A stretch of 64,000 nt of DNA from Entrophospora sp. SA101 (GCA_958430865.1 CAUDNR010004178.1:1-64000); one strand, 5' to 3'. Positions 1-13,186 are shown, counted from the first letter of the stretch. Made by a program: numbers and translations. Notes: generated by a model not told the origin, from the letters alone.

Positions 1-281
1 TCTTGCATATAGTAATCGCACATGGCCCTGTAATACTACTAGTAAATGGCATTTTTGTCTTCTAAGTAAAGTATGTCAGGAGTATGATTTTTTTTTGATT
101 CTTTTGCACAGTGAACGTTGGTATTATTTTAAAGGCTTTTGCAATGATTTTTTATTTTTTTATTAGTGAAATGTTGTATTCTTAAAAACCTTAAAAAGTA
201 CTTTAAACTATATAAATAATATGCGAACTCAATTGAAATTGATCGGCAAAATTAGCCAATCAGACAAACTTCTGCCTATGA
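1..281. other. Left flank, no gene seen
   Basis: AT-rich sequence upstream of the first MITE. I see no convincing reading frame or repeat here. It differs from the sequence left of copy B (before 42616), so it lies outside the large duplication. Confidence 0.5.
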
Positions 282-289
282 GGTTGGGG

Positions 290-429
290 CAGTGTTGGAA
301 ATTGAGTGCGAGGGTTTTGTGTTACATATTGAATTTAGCCAATCAAATTTGTTCTTCTGGTAGAAATTTTAACGTTGATTGGCTAAATTCAATATGTAAC
401 ACAAACCCCTGCACTCAGTTTCCAACACT
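290..429. mobile_element. hAT-type foldback MITE (complete, copy A)
   Basis: This is a ~140-bp element that is almost entirely one inverted repeat. The left arm starts cagtgttggaaa and the right arm ends tttccaacact; both arms carry ttgtgttacatattgaattt or its complement, around a short loop at about 345-370. An identical 8-bp direct repeat, ggttgggg, flanks it at 282-289 and 430-437, as expected of a hAT target-site duplication. It has no coding capacity and would depend on a transposase made elsewhere. The left breakpoint of the 15.7-kb duplication lies inside its left arm. Confidence 0.8.
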
Positions 430-437
430 GGTTGGGG

Positions 438-3400
438 GTGGCAGGGAATTACCAACTCTAAGAATTAATTTTTATTTGTCATGTAAGTTCTGTATATTTT
501 ATAAAAGAATCTTTCTGTATATAATATTATCCTTTTTAAAAAGAAATGATTTTTATTGTAAATAAAAAATTAAATTTATGAAAATTTTATAATAGTTATT
601 TTACCTTAACTAAATATGGCAATGGTAATTTTGTTTGTAACCGGTTAACCAGTTAAAAAATTAACAGTTTAATGGTTCATTTAACTGGTTAACTGGAGGT
701 TTTAATGGTTAGTTAACTGGTTAAAGAATTTTTAAATGGTGCCAATCTCTAAGTTATACATTTGAAAGTTATACTTTTAACCCTAGCAAATTCAAGGTGT
801 TTAATTGATGATCTGTAAAGTATCCAGAATTATGCATTAATCACACATTAACCATTTTTTTGCATAATTCAGTAAGAATGTATATTCAATGATTACTGAA
901 AAGAAAATGATATGTGTTGGCACTTTTATTGCTTTACAGTCATACTGTAAATTGTGAAAAAAGTTTGTTGATAATCATATAAAGCTGAACAAAGACATCA
1001 AAGTAATTCACAACCAAATCAATGATCATGAAAAAATCAACATTGCAATTTACAAAGCCTGATATTTCTAGAAAAAATTGACAAATTAAAACCTTTTTAA
1101 TTTATATTGTAGGAATTGTATGAAAGAGTTTTTGCATAAAAAAAGTCAGTCTGAAATATTTATTTATTTAATTATCATTTTGTTTTATTGTAGGTACAAA
1201 TTAACATTTAGAAAAATATTTGCCAAAACAAATATATTGCCAATAATGTATCTGGTGGCGATGTAGAGGAAGTCCCTTTCAAATTATAAAAATATCTTAA
1301 TGTTAGTTTTGGCCAAAAATTATGATCACATAAAAACAATTTGCATACTCCTGGATGTCTATTTATTGTTCATTTTAATATATCGATATTAATATTATAT
1401 AGGAAATGGGGTTCTTCATGATTCTTTGAAGTTAAAATTATATGAGGATTATCATCAAAAATCAGCATTGGAGTTTTATTATATGACATTTATAATTTGG
1501 AGTTGTGATGTCATTAATCTCAACAGGTTAGAATCAAACAATACAGCAACTATTATACTCACAAGGTATAAAATAAATATAACATAATATATATATATAT
1601 CCCAAATGCTATTTACACTGGTAGGTTTTTGAATCCCATGATCTGTTAATTCTAATAAAGTTACAATTATTGGTAATTATAATAGTAACTATTTTATTTT
1701 TACAAATAAATGACTTTCATTGTCAAACTCTGTTAGTATTTACTCTTTGAGTTATTATTATTTACATTAGTGATGATGAAATAATCAAGAAAGCAACAAG
1801 CTACAGTGTGCCACAAAGATAAATTACAAGAAATAAAGTCTCACTTTCTATCCAAGGTCTTGAGGCTTTTAACATGTATTCCATTGTAGCTGCTAAATGA
1901 AACATAATGATCAAGGCTTTTTTGTATATACTCTCTCCTCCATGCTCTTTCTTAAAAAACAGAAAGAAGAAAGCATAGTGAAATTGGGGGAAAAAAAATT
2001 TCATTTTTGGTTTTTGGAAGAAATGAAAGATTAATAAAAAAATTATATATTTGATGAAACAGATAAACTTCCATTGATCCTTCCAACAATTCACCCAAAT
2101 GTCACTTACCACAATCTATCAATTCTAATAAAATTACAATTACAATATATTTTTTTTTATTTTTGTATTTACAGATTGATTTTTAATGAGAAAATTATAC
2201 AAGTGTTTATTTGTTTTATTGGTAAAACGAAAAGTTATATTCCCATTCTTATAAATGTCATTTTTCTTTTAAATAATAAAGTTATAAACTCTAATATATG
2301 TATATTTATTTAAATTACAAATAACAAAAGTTCTTAGATAAAATATAACGATAATTGTAAATACTTTGAGGCCATTGGCAGCTACCATAAGATCAGTCAA
2401 AGGTATTAAATATTTATGCATTACTTTATTATCTACAAGGTTTATAAAATATTCGTAAGGTTTAAGTTGATCGGTGAAATTAGGGAGCATTTTCAGACAA
2501 AGGAATACTTTCATTGATTCATGATTTCTATTACCACATATAGTAAGTATTCTATTTTTTCTTGCATTAGTATTATATAATTTTGATCTACGTCTCTTTA
2601 ATTAAGAATGGCAAATCGAAATTCCGATCAAAGTATACTTCCAATAAGATATCTTTAGCAGAATATCAATAATAACAATGACAACAATAGTAATAATTTT
2701 GATGATGATAAATAAAATGAGTATTGGACAAAATGTACAAGTAATGGATATTATATATATATATATGTATATCGATTGGCTTATTTATATATTAACCAAT
2801 GATGGTTTTTCTTTTAAATTTTGCATGGCTTAATTCAAATTTTTATATTTAAATGTTTATCATCAATTGTCTTCTTGCATAATGATATGAATTATTATTC
2901 CTTGGCGAGGGAAACCTAACCACTCTGGGATGTCCAAATTCACTATCTTCAAAATTAAGGTATCCTGCGCCTTCAAGTCCATCAACACAAAATTAAATTA
3001 ATAATATAACAGAAAATGGAAATGTTCCTATGCGATGCAATTACATAATAATAATAATAATTTGAGCACGAGGAGTCGAATAAGACATATATAGTAAATA
3101 CGTATTAGTTAGGAGAGAATATTATTGGTGTGCATTTTTTAGTTTGATGGCTTTGATCGAATTATATAATAATGTATAATGTAAACTACTATTTTTTATT
3201 TGCATCAATGTAACATTTAAAAATTCATGTCGTGACCGGAAGAAAGTATCCGGATAAGGTTTTTTTTTCACATAATAAAAATTACACATAATTTACAGCC
3301 TACGTGTAAATTCTTATGTTTTTAATTTTTGTGTATGATTTTAAAGATTTTTAATTAACATTGCATTGAGAAAACACTAAAAATGGCAATCCTCAATTTT

Positions 3401-4109
3401 ACAAAGTAAACCTTTTAAAAACTTATTGCTTATAATTTAGGTTCTCATGAGTATGAATAATCGAGTAATTTTCATGCTTTTATCATATATAGAAATTTTA
3501 AAAAAAACTAATCTCGGAATTAACTGAAGCTGAGCGAGGAAAATTTTTAGGCCTGGTAGTACTCATTCAAATAAATTTTATTGGCATTTATCTTTAATGT
3601 TTTTAGAATTAATTAACAACAAAAACCCTTAACTCACTAATTCATAATCGTCAACAATATAGATGATTCTGTTTATTTAAATGTTTTAAGGATTAAATTA
3701 ATTTTTTTAAAGTGTCATTTAATGAACCAGCAGTCATTAAAAGAAAATTAATACAGAATAACAATAATAAGATTAATTGAAATTAAATTTATAAAAAACA
3801 TTAGTAAAAATATTGAATAATAATATATTTATATTTATAATATTACAAGGAAAACAAAAACAAAAATTGATATTAAATTGTAATTAAAATAATAATAATA
3901 ATTAAAAAAATATATTTACATTTTATTAAGTTCTGAAATAAATAAATTTATATTTAAAAGATGCAAAAAAAAGTAATATTTCCCAGCAAGCCCAGGAAAT
4001 CAAGCCTGTTTAACGCAAATGAGGTAAAAACAGCAACAATCGTTGATATGATGATTATAATTATAGTAGCTATTGCGGTGAAGGAGATGGGAGAGGTGGT
4101 ATCACTAAA
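438..4109. other. Long non-coding stretch in copy A
   Basis: This is AT-rich sequence with no supported gene. At 640-730 there is an irregular cluster of GGTTAACTGG-type motifs, partly self-complementary. Short simple repeats occur near 1590 (AT), 2750 (AT) and 3045 (ATA). Open frames here are short and do not look like protein. Confidence 0.5.
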
Positions 4110-5971
4110 TCAGGTTTCTGTGTAATAAGAATGTCTTGATAAATGTGCTGGAAATGTTGGAAAATCTATTGAATTATATAATGATCTGTTATTTAATTCG
4201 GATTTAACGGATCTTCTATCAGGCAAGGGAGCAATTAATAGAGAATTCGTGGTCTTGTGACGTTTAAAAGTATGAGCGGCGGTAGTGGTGTCACTCGATT
4301 GATTTATTTCAGTTGATAAATGTAATTCGGTTGTTGCTCTTCTTGGTGGTGGTTTCGGAGACATCATTTTCTGCTTTATGAGAAGATCTTCTTTAATACG
4401 TTTTTCTAAAACTTCGCTATCCAAAATTTTTTGAATAATGATTGGATTTAAGGCGTCAATCTCTCCCGATTCATCATCACTTAAAGTTTTATTTATTTTC
4501 TTTTTTTCTTTTCTACGCCGTTCTTTTTTTAATTCTCGTTCTCCTATTATACTTTTCCTTGCTGTTTGACGACGTAATGATTTCCTCTTATTGTATTTAC
4601 CACTACTATTATCATTAACAGCGTTACTTTTATCATGACTAATATTAATATTATCATTATCGTTATCATTGGTGTTATTAAGATTTTTACTTGGATAAAA
4701 TTGTGGATTACCAGTTGTAACATTACCATTAAATGATAAAAACACACTTTGCTCCAATACATTCTGTCTGAATATTTGTGAAGCACGTTGTTGACGTGGT
4801 ATTATAGCAGATACGCGTTTTTGTTTGCGTTTAGAGTTGGCCCTTGATAATCGTTTAGATGAATTACGGTTTAATATTTTCAATTTAGCGATTCTGGTAA
4901 CAAGTGGACGAGTTGATCCAACTTTTGTTGTTGTGATTTGTTCATTCTCTTTATCATTATCGTTATTATTGTTGTTGCTAACGTTGTTTTCATCTTGTTG
5001 AACAATAGATAGACGTTCTTTATGAATAGACAATGGAACAAGGCTTGCATGAATGAGTTTTGGAGGGATGTTGATTTCTGGTACCCAAGGATAGGATTGA
5101 TATTTTATAGGTGGTAAGTCTTCATCCATATCGGTAGGGTCGTTTGAGTGAGGAGGATTTGAAGTTGGGGCTTTAACCAATGGCAATCTTGGTCTTGATT
5201 TGGTAACTTTTCGATAAACAACATTGTTTGTCCGTTTTGTTTGTCTGGTACGTTTATTTGATTGTGTACGAACAACTTTTATTTCAGAATATTTTTTTTG
5301 TGCTTCATCGAAATCTTGAATTAACTCGCTGATCACAATGTCATTATAAATTCTTGATTTTCTTCTATCTTTCATAGTTTGAATTGATAATCTCTTTTTA
5401 ATATTATTTAATTGTTTCTGCTGCTGCAGCTGTTGTTGTTCATGAAAAGAAGTGTCATCAGTATTGTCAACAATAATACTTTTGCTGTCGTTATTGTTGT
5501 TTGTTGTAAAGGTAACTTGCTGTTGTTTAATGTTTTTAGCATTGTTGCCATTATTATTGTCATTTTGTTGTAAAGGCTCATTATTTTTTTGATTTTTCGA
5601 AACTTCTACAACTTGTATGGTTGTAACTAAAATGCCTCCAAACGCTGTAGTACCGTTATTTCCTTCCTTTGAATTTAGACTATCCTTTGAGTTATTGTTA
5701 GAATTTTGCGATATCGATGATGATTTATCGGAAAAAGAAGAATATTTATCATATTTATCATCATCATATTCTTGAGTTGGTGAATCAGGAGGTGTATAAA
5801 ATTTTGCATCCTGTGCAGAATTTCTAATTGTTTTTCTTTTATAATCTCTATTTGTGTTATTGCCATCATCGTCATCGTCATCACCATCATTTCCCCAATA
5901 CAATTCATTATCGACACTCGTTTCATTAATATTGTGTTGTTGTTGTTGTTCGCTTGAAGATATCGTATTGA

Positions 5972-6020
<49 letters not shown>

Positions 6021-6095
6021 GATATCATTACGATTAATAACAATACTGTCCATACCCAAAGAATTTTGTTTGGTATTTACTGATAATTCATTCAT
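4110..6095 (-). CDS. Asn-rich, low-complexity protein of unknown function (661 aa, copy A)
   Basis: This is an uninterrupted 661-aa frame read on the minus strand. I place the start at the first ATG (6095); the two codons before it would need a TTG start. I do not recognise the family. Visible features are a run of 16 Asn near residues 26-41 (encoded by an ATT-type microsatellite on the plus strand), a QQQQ tract, an acidic DGDDDDDDG patch near residue 73, a TPPDSPTQ motif that resembles a proline-directed phosphosite, several Arg/Lys-rich patches (for example ELKKERRRKEKKK) that could be nuclear signals, and a proline motif PKPPPRR near the C-terminus of the SH3-ligand type. The least simple, most conserved-looking part is around YPWVPEINIPPKLIHAS. 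No domain or membrane segment is visible. A disordered nuclear or signalling protein is plausible but is inference. The identical second copy is at 46432-48417. Confidence 0.7.
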
Positions 6096-8748
6096 TGTCA
6101 ATGATTATTTTATATATATGTATGTGTATGTATTATTATTAATTTATAATTTTAAAAAGAAAGTATAAATATACCTTGCGATATATATTTTTTACAGCAG
6201 TTGGTGCTGTTTTGGCGTGTTATTATTATTATATGTATTATAATTGCAGCGTTAAAATTTTACCGAATTAATTATTCAAGTAAAATTTTTAAAGTTAGAC
6301 AATAAAATATTTATCTATTTTTAATCAGAAATTCATAAAAGCTATCTGAAAAAACAAGACGCCAGAAAATAAATAGGTAATAATGAATGGTTGATAAAAA
6401 ATAAGGGAAGAAAAAAATTTCATAAAATAAAAACAAAATATTGCCTTTACTCACGAAATTTATGTGGAAAAAAATTAAGGGAAATGTGAAAGGTGGGGGG
6501 AGGGGAAAGTAAAAAGAATGATATTTTATTATAAAAGAAAATTATAAATGATTAACGTAGCATAAAAAAACATTTACCAACCCGATGACGCGTATTAAGG
6601 GAAGAGGAGGAAAGTGAGTGAAAAGAGGAAAATATGAAAAAAAGTAAGAAAAAAATTAAATTTAAAGGTGTTAACTTTATGTATTTACAACATTTACAAC
6701 AGCAGCATTATTAATTTTATTAATTTAATTTATACTACAAATAAAAATAAAATCTGCAACAAAATTAATAAAAAATAAACAAGAACCATTAGTTTCTATA
6801 ACAGTGTAACATTTATTTTTTACTTATTACATAAAACTATTCTAAAAACCCTGAATGTAGTGTCATATATCTTATTATTATTTTATGACTTTATTAACAT
6901 ACTAATACTTTATTTTAGCACACCAATAATTTTTTTTTGCAAATGGTATTCTAAGAAATGAGTTAAGAAAAGTAAAATAAAATTATAATTAGTTACCAAT
7001 TGATTATTCTGCATACCAATATCTGTACTATATGGAGGGAAGGAAGGTTCTGATTGCGGAATATATTTTGTGACCGCGTGTACGACAAAATTTGTTTTAC
7101 AGTCGGGAAACATGCCAAATTACGTAGTAGTTTTTTTTATTAAATATTAATATACCATACATTTTGCTTATAAACCAATTTCGGTTATAAAAAAGTTGAA
7201 TATAACAAAATTATGGGTGCCTAAATTCTCTTATTTTGATTTTAGTCATATTAATATATCCTAAATGAATAGTAGTTATATGTAAGAAATATTTGTCGCA
7301 AATTGGCACGTTCTAGCAAGACATTTGCAAAAAATTAATAATAATATATGAAGCAGAATCCACAGCTGCCTAAAGGTATAATGTTTGTTTGTATCTATGA
7401 AATTTTGCCAAGTTAGGAAAAGACTATAATAATATAAAAAAGTTGTACTTGCTCATTGTTGTCCACAATTGTATAGTCAAATTAGATGGGTTATTTCTGT
7501 AGCTGGTTAATATATTAATTGAAATTTGGACTAGGAAAATCAATCTGATTTTTTTTTACTTAATATTAATTAATCTATTATGCAAGGATTACGATTGGAG
7601 TCTTGTTTGCATAGTAGAGGACAGGTACTCTAATTTGCCGGATTTTTTATACATTTCTATTTCAGAAAAATTTCCGAAATTTTTACAAGAAAATTTTGTG
7701 CATTGGTAATATAGGGTTTCGTATAACCCAACTTTAAAATTGTTACTAAAAATAGATTTGTGAATGCTGATCAAACAATTATTTTATTAATAACTTTGGT
7801 TTAAATTTATCAATTCCGCACAGAAGAACAGTATAAGAGCCAATGGGAAATCATAAAAAGATATGAACCAAAGTTCACATGTTCAAAATATTTTTTTGAA
7901 TTAGTTATTCAGAACTTTGCATCCGGATCCCTGTCTTTTTAATTATTGCAATCCGGGTACCCTTATTACGATTACTATCATTTTCAAAAATCTTATTAGA
8001 ACATCCCATCCGTTTAAAAATTTTAATCCAAATATTCATTAAATGATATATATATGAATCCAATCGATTAAGATAATGGATCCAAAAATTCAACGTACAT
8101 TTTTATAATATTGTTATCTTTTAGTATTAATACTAATACAATCTAAATTATCAGATGGACGTTCAAATTTTTCTTATAAAGAATTCGATTAAGGGTAGTG
8201 CCGTATTTTAATTATCGAGGTTAGATCTCGGAAAAACTCTATGATTAGAAAATGCTTTATAAAAAACAAAATGAGATTACTTCACCATAATAATAAATTC
8301 GTATTGATAGAAAATGAAAAATATCGCCGCCTTTTACTATATTAATATATAAAAAAGGACCGGCAGAATTTTTAGATCATTTATCATATATTTCTATTAA
8401 GGCCTATCTTTCTGTATCACAACGGTATTTTTAATGTGAAAATTTGGCAGGAGGAGACATTATAATTCATATTACACCACGAGAAGTAGTTTATTTTTTT
8501 GGGGAATACGTTCTTATTCTAATATTAATCCTTGTTTGATTGCAGTAGATGATGAAACATTTTAATTTATAATCATTTCAATCAAGTACACAAAACTATC
8601 TTTTAAATATTTTTAATCGATAGATAATTTCATATGTTCTCGGCTATTTTGATTCGCATTATTAATAATTTTAAAAATTGTTCGGAAAATCGATTCGCAT
8701 AATTATAAAAAACTAAGAATCGCATCAATATGATTTGTCATTTAATTT
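6096..8748. other. Non-coding stretch in copy A
   Basis: This is probable 5' flank of the Asn-rich gene followed by AT-rich sequence. A possible 5'-UTR donor, gcaag|gtatat on the minus strand near 6175, is weak. No domain-like peptide was found in the short frames at 6910-7113, 7589-7774 or 7905-8093. Confidence 0.4.
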
Positions 8749-9183
8749 GGCGGTCACATACAAATAGAGTTTTCCCGGCTTTTCTACCCATGAATGTCCT
8801 TGCCACATTTTTCATAATACGTAATAACTTTGCCCAAACACTTGATAATTGACTCCAAGTGAAATAATTTGACCACATTTACAATTAACTTTTTAGCATT
8901 GACAAATTCTTGAATGTTAGGGTATGTAGTAAAATGTTTTTGGCGTGAATCACAAGGAATTTTTTTATTATTTTTATTATGACTTTTCATTTTAAATTTT
9001 TTATCAGTATTATTATTTATTATTATAGTGTAACCGATAACATTTTTATCTTCGAATAATATAAAAGCAGTAACATTTTCCATTTTCTATCAATACAAAT
9101 CTATGATGAGGCGGCCACGAATTTTTTTTAAAAGTACTTTCGAATCATAGTGTTGACGGTCACATTCAATAGAGTTTTCCCGG
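8749..9183. repeat. Pair of ~29-bp direct repeats flanking a small ORF
   Basis: The motif cggtcacatacaaatagag followed by ttttcccgg at 8749-8779 recurs at 9155-9183 with a few changes (gacggtcacattcaatagag then ttttcccgg). The pair brackets the 99-codon frame on the minus strand. It could be a remnant of a small insertion or of a local duplication. I see no other mobile hallmark. Confidence 0.5.
8784..9083 (-). CDS. Hypothetical 99-aa protein (copy A)
   Basis: This is a minus-strand frame with a true ATG (9083). It begins MENVTAFILFEDKNVIGY and ends with a Lys/Cys-containing helix-like stretch, KCLGKVITYYEKCGKD. The family is not recognised. The composition is more protein-like than the neighbouring random frames, and the frame sits exactly between two direct repeats. 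No signal peptide or membrane segment is evident. It may be a gene fragment. It is identical in copy B at 51106-51405. Confidence 0.3.
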   Translation of the reverse strand: MENVTAFILFEDKNVIGYTIIINNNTDKKFKMKSHNKNNKKIPCDSRQKHFTTYPNIQEFVNAKKLIVNVVKLFHLESIIKCLGKVITYYEKCGKDIHG

Positions 9184-9535
9184 TCCTTATAAAAAAAAGT
9201 CATCTGTTACACTAGTTCGCAAATATAGCAATAGTAATAGAGGTCCTCGTGTAACGGACAATAATATATGTTTTTTTATTAAAATTCTTCATTCATAATT
9301 TACCAATTTATTCATAATAATAAATCATAAATAAATAAACGTAGAAGAGATATTTATACACACAATATATATATATAATTAATTCTTTTTGTTTGTTTAA
9401 TAAACCATTTTGTGGTCGGGAATTAAACAGTAGTAGTAGGGTTTAATTGTCCGTTTGGTTATCAGAGTGATATAGGACTCGGTGGTTTTGAGTATTTGCT
9501 TTGGTATAAATTTTCGTTTCGCATAAATATTTTGT

Positions 9536-10993
9536 TTAACTTTTTGTAAACGGGATTAATTGTTTAAGTGTAAACGTAAGGTGATAATACCAATTGGTAA
9601 AAGTGAAACAATGTTTCATCACATGAACCCGTCTTCTTCTTCTTACAGAGCTATTGGCATTTTGAGATGGATGTGCGCTCCAATTTACATCTAGTTTGGT
9701 AAAATTCCTAGCATATTGCCATCCTTCTGAATCCATGTAAAAACGTGACATATCTATTTGCCATTCATTCACCCAAAACCATTGTTTATTCTGTAATTTT
9801 GTATAAGTAATTGTTATTGATGAAGAATTTGGCCCAACTGGTAATTTTATATCTTCTTTATATGAAGTTTCTCCACTAGGATGGAGCAATCAGACAGGGT
9901 TCACGCAAATCTGTCTTCAAAAGACTTGCTGCTGAGTATTTTGGTGAACTACGAAGCGCCGACGCCATTTTGAAGCTCTTTGATTTTCGGGAAGAATAAT
10001 TGGTATTGATATGTGAAAAGTAAAAACATCATATGGTTGATTGATTGATCGGTAGTAAAGATGACCGAATGATGTTTCTATTGTAAATGTATTATTTTCA
10101 ATAGAAAAAAACAAGAAATCAAATAGTTAATTGAAAATTAGTCCAAGCATTTATCCTCAGCTCTTCACAAATATAAGTCTCATTACTTGTTACTGCTGCA
10201 TCATAAGCAGTCTCGCCAAATTTATTTTTAATAAGAGGATTGGATTTAGCATGATTTAAAAGATATCAAGATGTTTTTTTGATGCAGCATTCATTAGTAA
10301 TTTTTTTTAATACAAACCTGCGAATAAAAATATTTTAATCACAATTATATATATGGCAACAAAAATTGATTCATATTCATATTTGTTTAAAAAAAAACAT
10401 TCACAATATTCATATTATGTATTTCCAACATCTACATCTACGCTACTGGCAGATTCCACCAAATACTTAACTATACACAAATGTCCTTGTGCAGATGCAT
10501 TATGTAATGATGTCCATCCATCATTATCTTTTTTGTGATAAAAGATACATTTCTTTGTAAGAGATAATTGACAACTTATATATGTCCATTTATATGATGC
10601 TTTTAATAATTCAGTCTATAAAATTATATATAACATGTACATGTAAGCATACACATATAAATGAATAAAATAATAAAATAAATGAATAAAATAATAAAAT
10701 AAATGAAATAAAATGAATAGATAGATTTATTTATTATATATTTATCTTTATATTTTATCTTACCTCACCAATTTGATCTTCTAAATCAACAATTGCACTT
10801 GCGCTTTCTACAAACTACCCAACAATATCCAAATGACCACGTGAAGCTGCGTAATGAAGTGTATTAAATCTGAAGAAAGGTATGCAACGTTGGCGCGTGC
10901 GGAATCTGTCACTTTTCCACCAGATCCTTTTGGTGCTAAAATCTCTTTAACTTTTGCTAAATAACTCAGGGAAGTTTCCTCATAAATATTCAT
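9536..10993 (-). pseudogene. Ankyrin-repeat / dysferlin-domain gene, decayed (copy A)
   Basis: Read on the minus strand, this locus encodes pieces of one protein: ankyrin repeats first, then a dysferlin C-type domain. Ankyrin hallmarks include NTLHYAASRGHLDIV (about 10870-10810), DNDGWTSLHNASAQGHLCIV (about 10530-10470) and the partial LLNHAKSNPLIKNKFGETAY (about 10270-10200). The dysferlin part, at 9889-9536, has the pattern W-NEWQID, DSEGWQYARNF, W and VRRRRRVHV, as in peroxin/Spo73-type DysF domains that act at organelle membranes. Lesions are numerous. An in-frame TAG follows HLDIVG. The repeat near 10600-10540 reads NGHI-stop-VVNYLLQRNVSFITKK and then shifts frame into DNDGW. Further shifts occur near 10870 and 10265. 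Two TGA codons near 9890-9918 split the ENQR region from the DysF C-terminal part. GT-AG intron borders survive (gtaaga after ...QIGE near 10764). The same lesions appear in copy B. Confidence 0.75.
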
Positions 10994-12169
10994 ATGCTCT
11001 GAATCCCTGAGGTAGCGATAAGCATTGTTTATGAAGTTTAGATGAAGCTTTATTTATTTGAAATGTATTTTTTCATAGTTTCTCCTGGGAGATGTGATAA
11101 ATAAATTCTTGGAATTTTTGCTACAGTTGGAGATGAAAAATACCCCGGAAATCACATAGATAGGTTACCCGAAAATTTTCATGAGTCTACTCAAAGGTTT
11201 TAATAATGAATTTACTCAGCATTTTGATCTTCTATAATGATTTTACCCAACATTAAAATTTTTTATTTTGAATCTTGCTTACACTACATTGGCTATATTC
11301 ACAAGTTTAACTTTGGATTAGATTGGATAATCCTAGATCAGGGTTGGGAACTCGTACTCTTACACGTATCGTTGGGGAAATCAAATAATAAAATCAATTA
11401 TATAGTATCGCATAAATATGTTGATCAAATTTTTATTTAAAAATATTTTTTTGTTTTTAACAATCAATCGGGAAACTTAAAAACGTTTATAACTTTGGAA
11501 ACAAAATAGCTACAAAGAAAATTGAAAATGATTTTGATTAATAAGAACCTTGAATATAACGTAAAAAAATGCTATTTTTTTTTTGCTTAATATGATTTTT
11601 TTCAAATTTATATGTATTAACAGTTATTTAGAATTTATGACAAAACAACATGAAGATACATCAATGTTAATAAATATTTTTAAAATATGGCTCTGTTACA
11701 TGTAGAGACATATTCTGCAAGCTCAAAACATTTTTCAGAATTAAAAATTCTCACCTGTATGATGAGTTATAACAGTTTCATAGAAAGCGATTTTCTTTAA
11801 TTTAATAATTTAATTATAAATTGATTTTAACAATCGGAAACTTAAAATGTTTATTATAACTTTGGAAGTAACATAGCTACAAAAAAAAATTGAAAGTGGT
11901 TTTAATCTTTAAGAACCTTATCTACAATGTAACAACGCTATTTTTATGGGTTTTTTGGTTTTTTAAATTTTGCAATAATAAACATCTAGAATTTATGGCG
12001 TTCGAATTGTCTAGTGCCTGAATCTGAAACACACATAGACAGTCAATATTGGTATGTGGAGTTGTGTTAACTTGATATTCTTTTCGATTTTTGATTTTGA
12101 AGTTAACTACATGACACATGGACTAGTTAATATTGGTAAATACATAGAACAACCTTTACATAGTACATA
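10994..12169. other. Non-coding stretch in copy A
   Basis: AT-rich, with an imperfect internal duplication: the motif 'aaacttaaaa(a)cgtttataactttggaa...atagctacaaa' near 11470-11515 recurs near 11840-11885 with substitutions. No gene is supported. Confidence 0.4.
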
Positions 12170-13186
12170 CAGTCAACCCACCATAAATACACCCCCCTTG
12201 GGAATGGTCAAGAGCGTGCATTTATGGAGGGATGCATTTAGGGAGGGTAAGAATATTATGGCTACACGTGACATTCGGGATATTGTGTTAAAAAAATTAT
12301 TTATTTATTATTATTATTATTATTATATTATAAAAATTGATCCATTGTAGTTTGTTTCATTGAATTTATTTTTTTAAATTAATATATCAATCAAGAGAAT
12401 TAACTTGTTTTAATTGTTCTTTAGTATTTCCTTGTTATAGTAAAAAGGCATAGACAATTTCCAAACTTTTGGAAGCTTCATCAGCACTCATTATTACCAG
12501 TTCAATGCTATCATCACCTTCATTATTGTAATAATAATGTTAGAAGATTTTTTATTTATTAAAACTTGTGTAAATGGATTTGTTTTTAAAATTCTTCATT
12601 CTTGTCTTGCTTTCTTATGTATAATAATTTCGCCTATAAAATTTTCACCATCTGGATTCTTATTCTGTCAATTAAAAAAGAAAGAATTAGTAAACATTCA
12701 TTTAATTCTTTATTTAAAAAAAAATCTTTATCCTCTGTTTAATTCTTAACAATTTTGCCTATAAGTTTCACTATCTGGTAACCCTTTGTCAATTAAAAAA
12801 GAAAGAATTAGTATACATTCATTTAATTCTCTATAATTTAATTGACTCTTTATTAAAAAAAAGCATATAACTCTTTATTCTCTGTGTGATTCTTAACGAT
12901 TCTGCCTATAAGTTTTATTATCTGCATAATAACTCTTTGTTGATTAAAAAGAAAAGAATTAGTAAATTACGCATATAGATGAAAAATTAATTAATGTAAC
13001 ACGATAAATTTTGTTTCTTGTTACACATTGATCACATGAAAGTCACGGACGTGCATTTAGAGAGGGTGGTTTTATATAAATGGGATTGGTAAAAGATCGT
13101 GCAGTGCATTTACGGAGGGATGCATTTATCTCTTAAGTCCCAAGGTTGGGAATGAGACATAGCATGCACTTATGGAGAGTTGACTG
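12170..13186. mobile_element. Tc1/mariner-type non-autonomous element, ~1 kb (copy A)
   Basis: The left end cagtcaacccaccataaat and the right end, read in reverse complement as cagtcaactctccataagt, form inverted termini flanked by TA on both sides (12168-12169 and 13187-13188). Subterminal copies of the motif gtgcatttatggagggatgc lie near 12216-12240 and 13100-13125. The interior holds three diverged repeats of about 130 bp between roughly 12580 and 12970, each with a tcaattaaaaaagaaagaat-like core. I find no transposase frame. TA target sites plus CAGT-type ends suggest the pogo/Tigger branch, which is inference. The second copy is at 54492-55508. Confidence 0.7.

Noticed and set aside
5675..6168. 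Poly-Ile, poly-Leu and poly-Cys frames overlapping the Asn-rich gene, on both strands
   Set aside because: They are other-frame readings of the ATT/GTT microsatellite in the Asn-rich gene; the same applies to the copy B equivalents.
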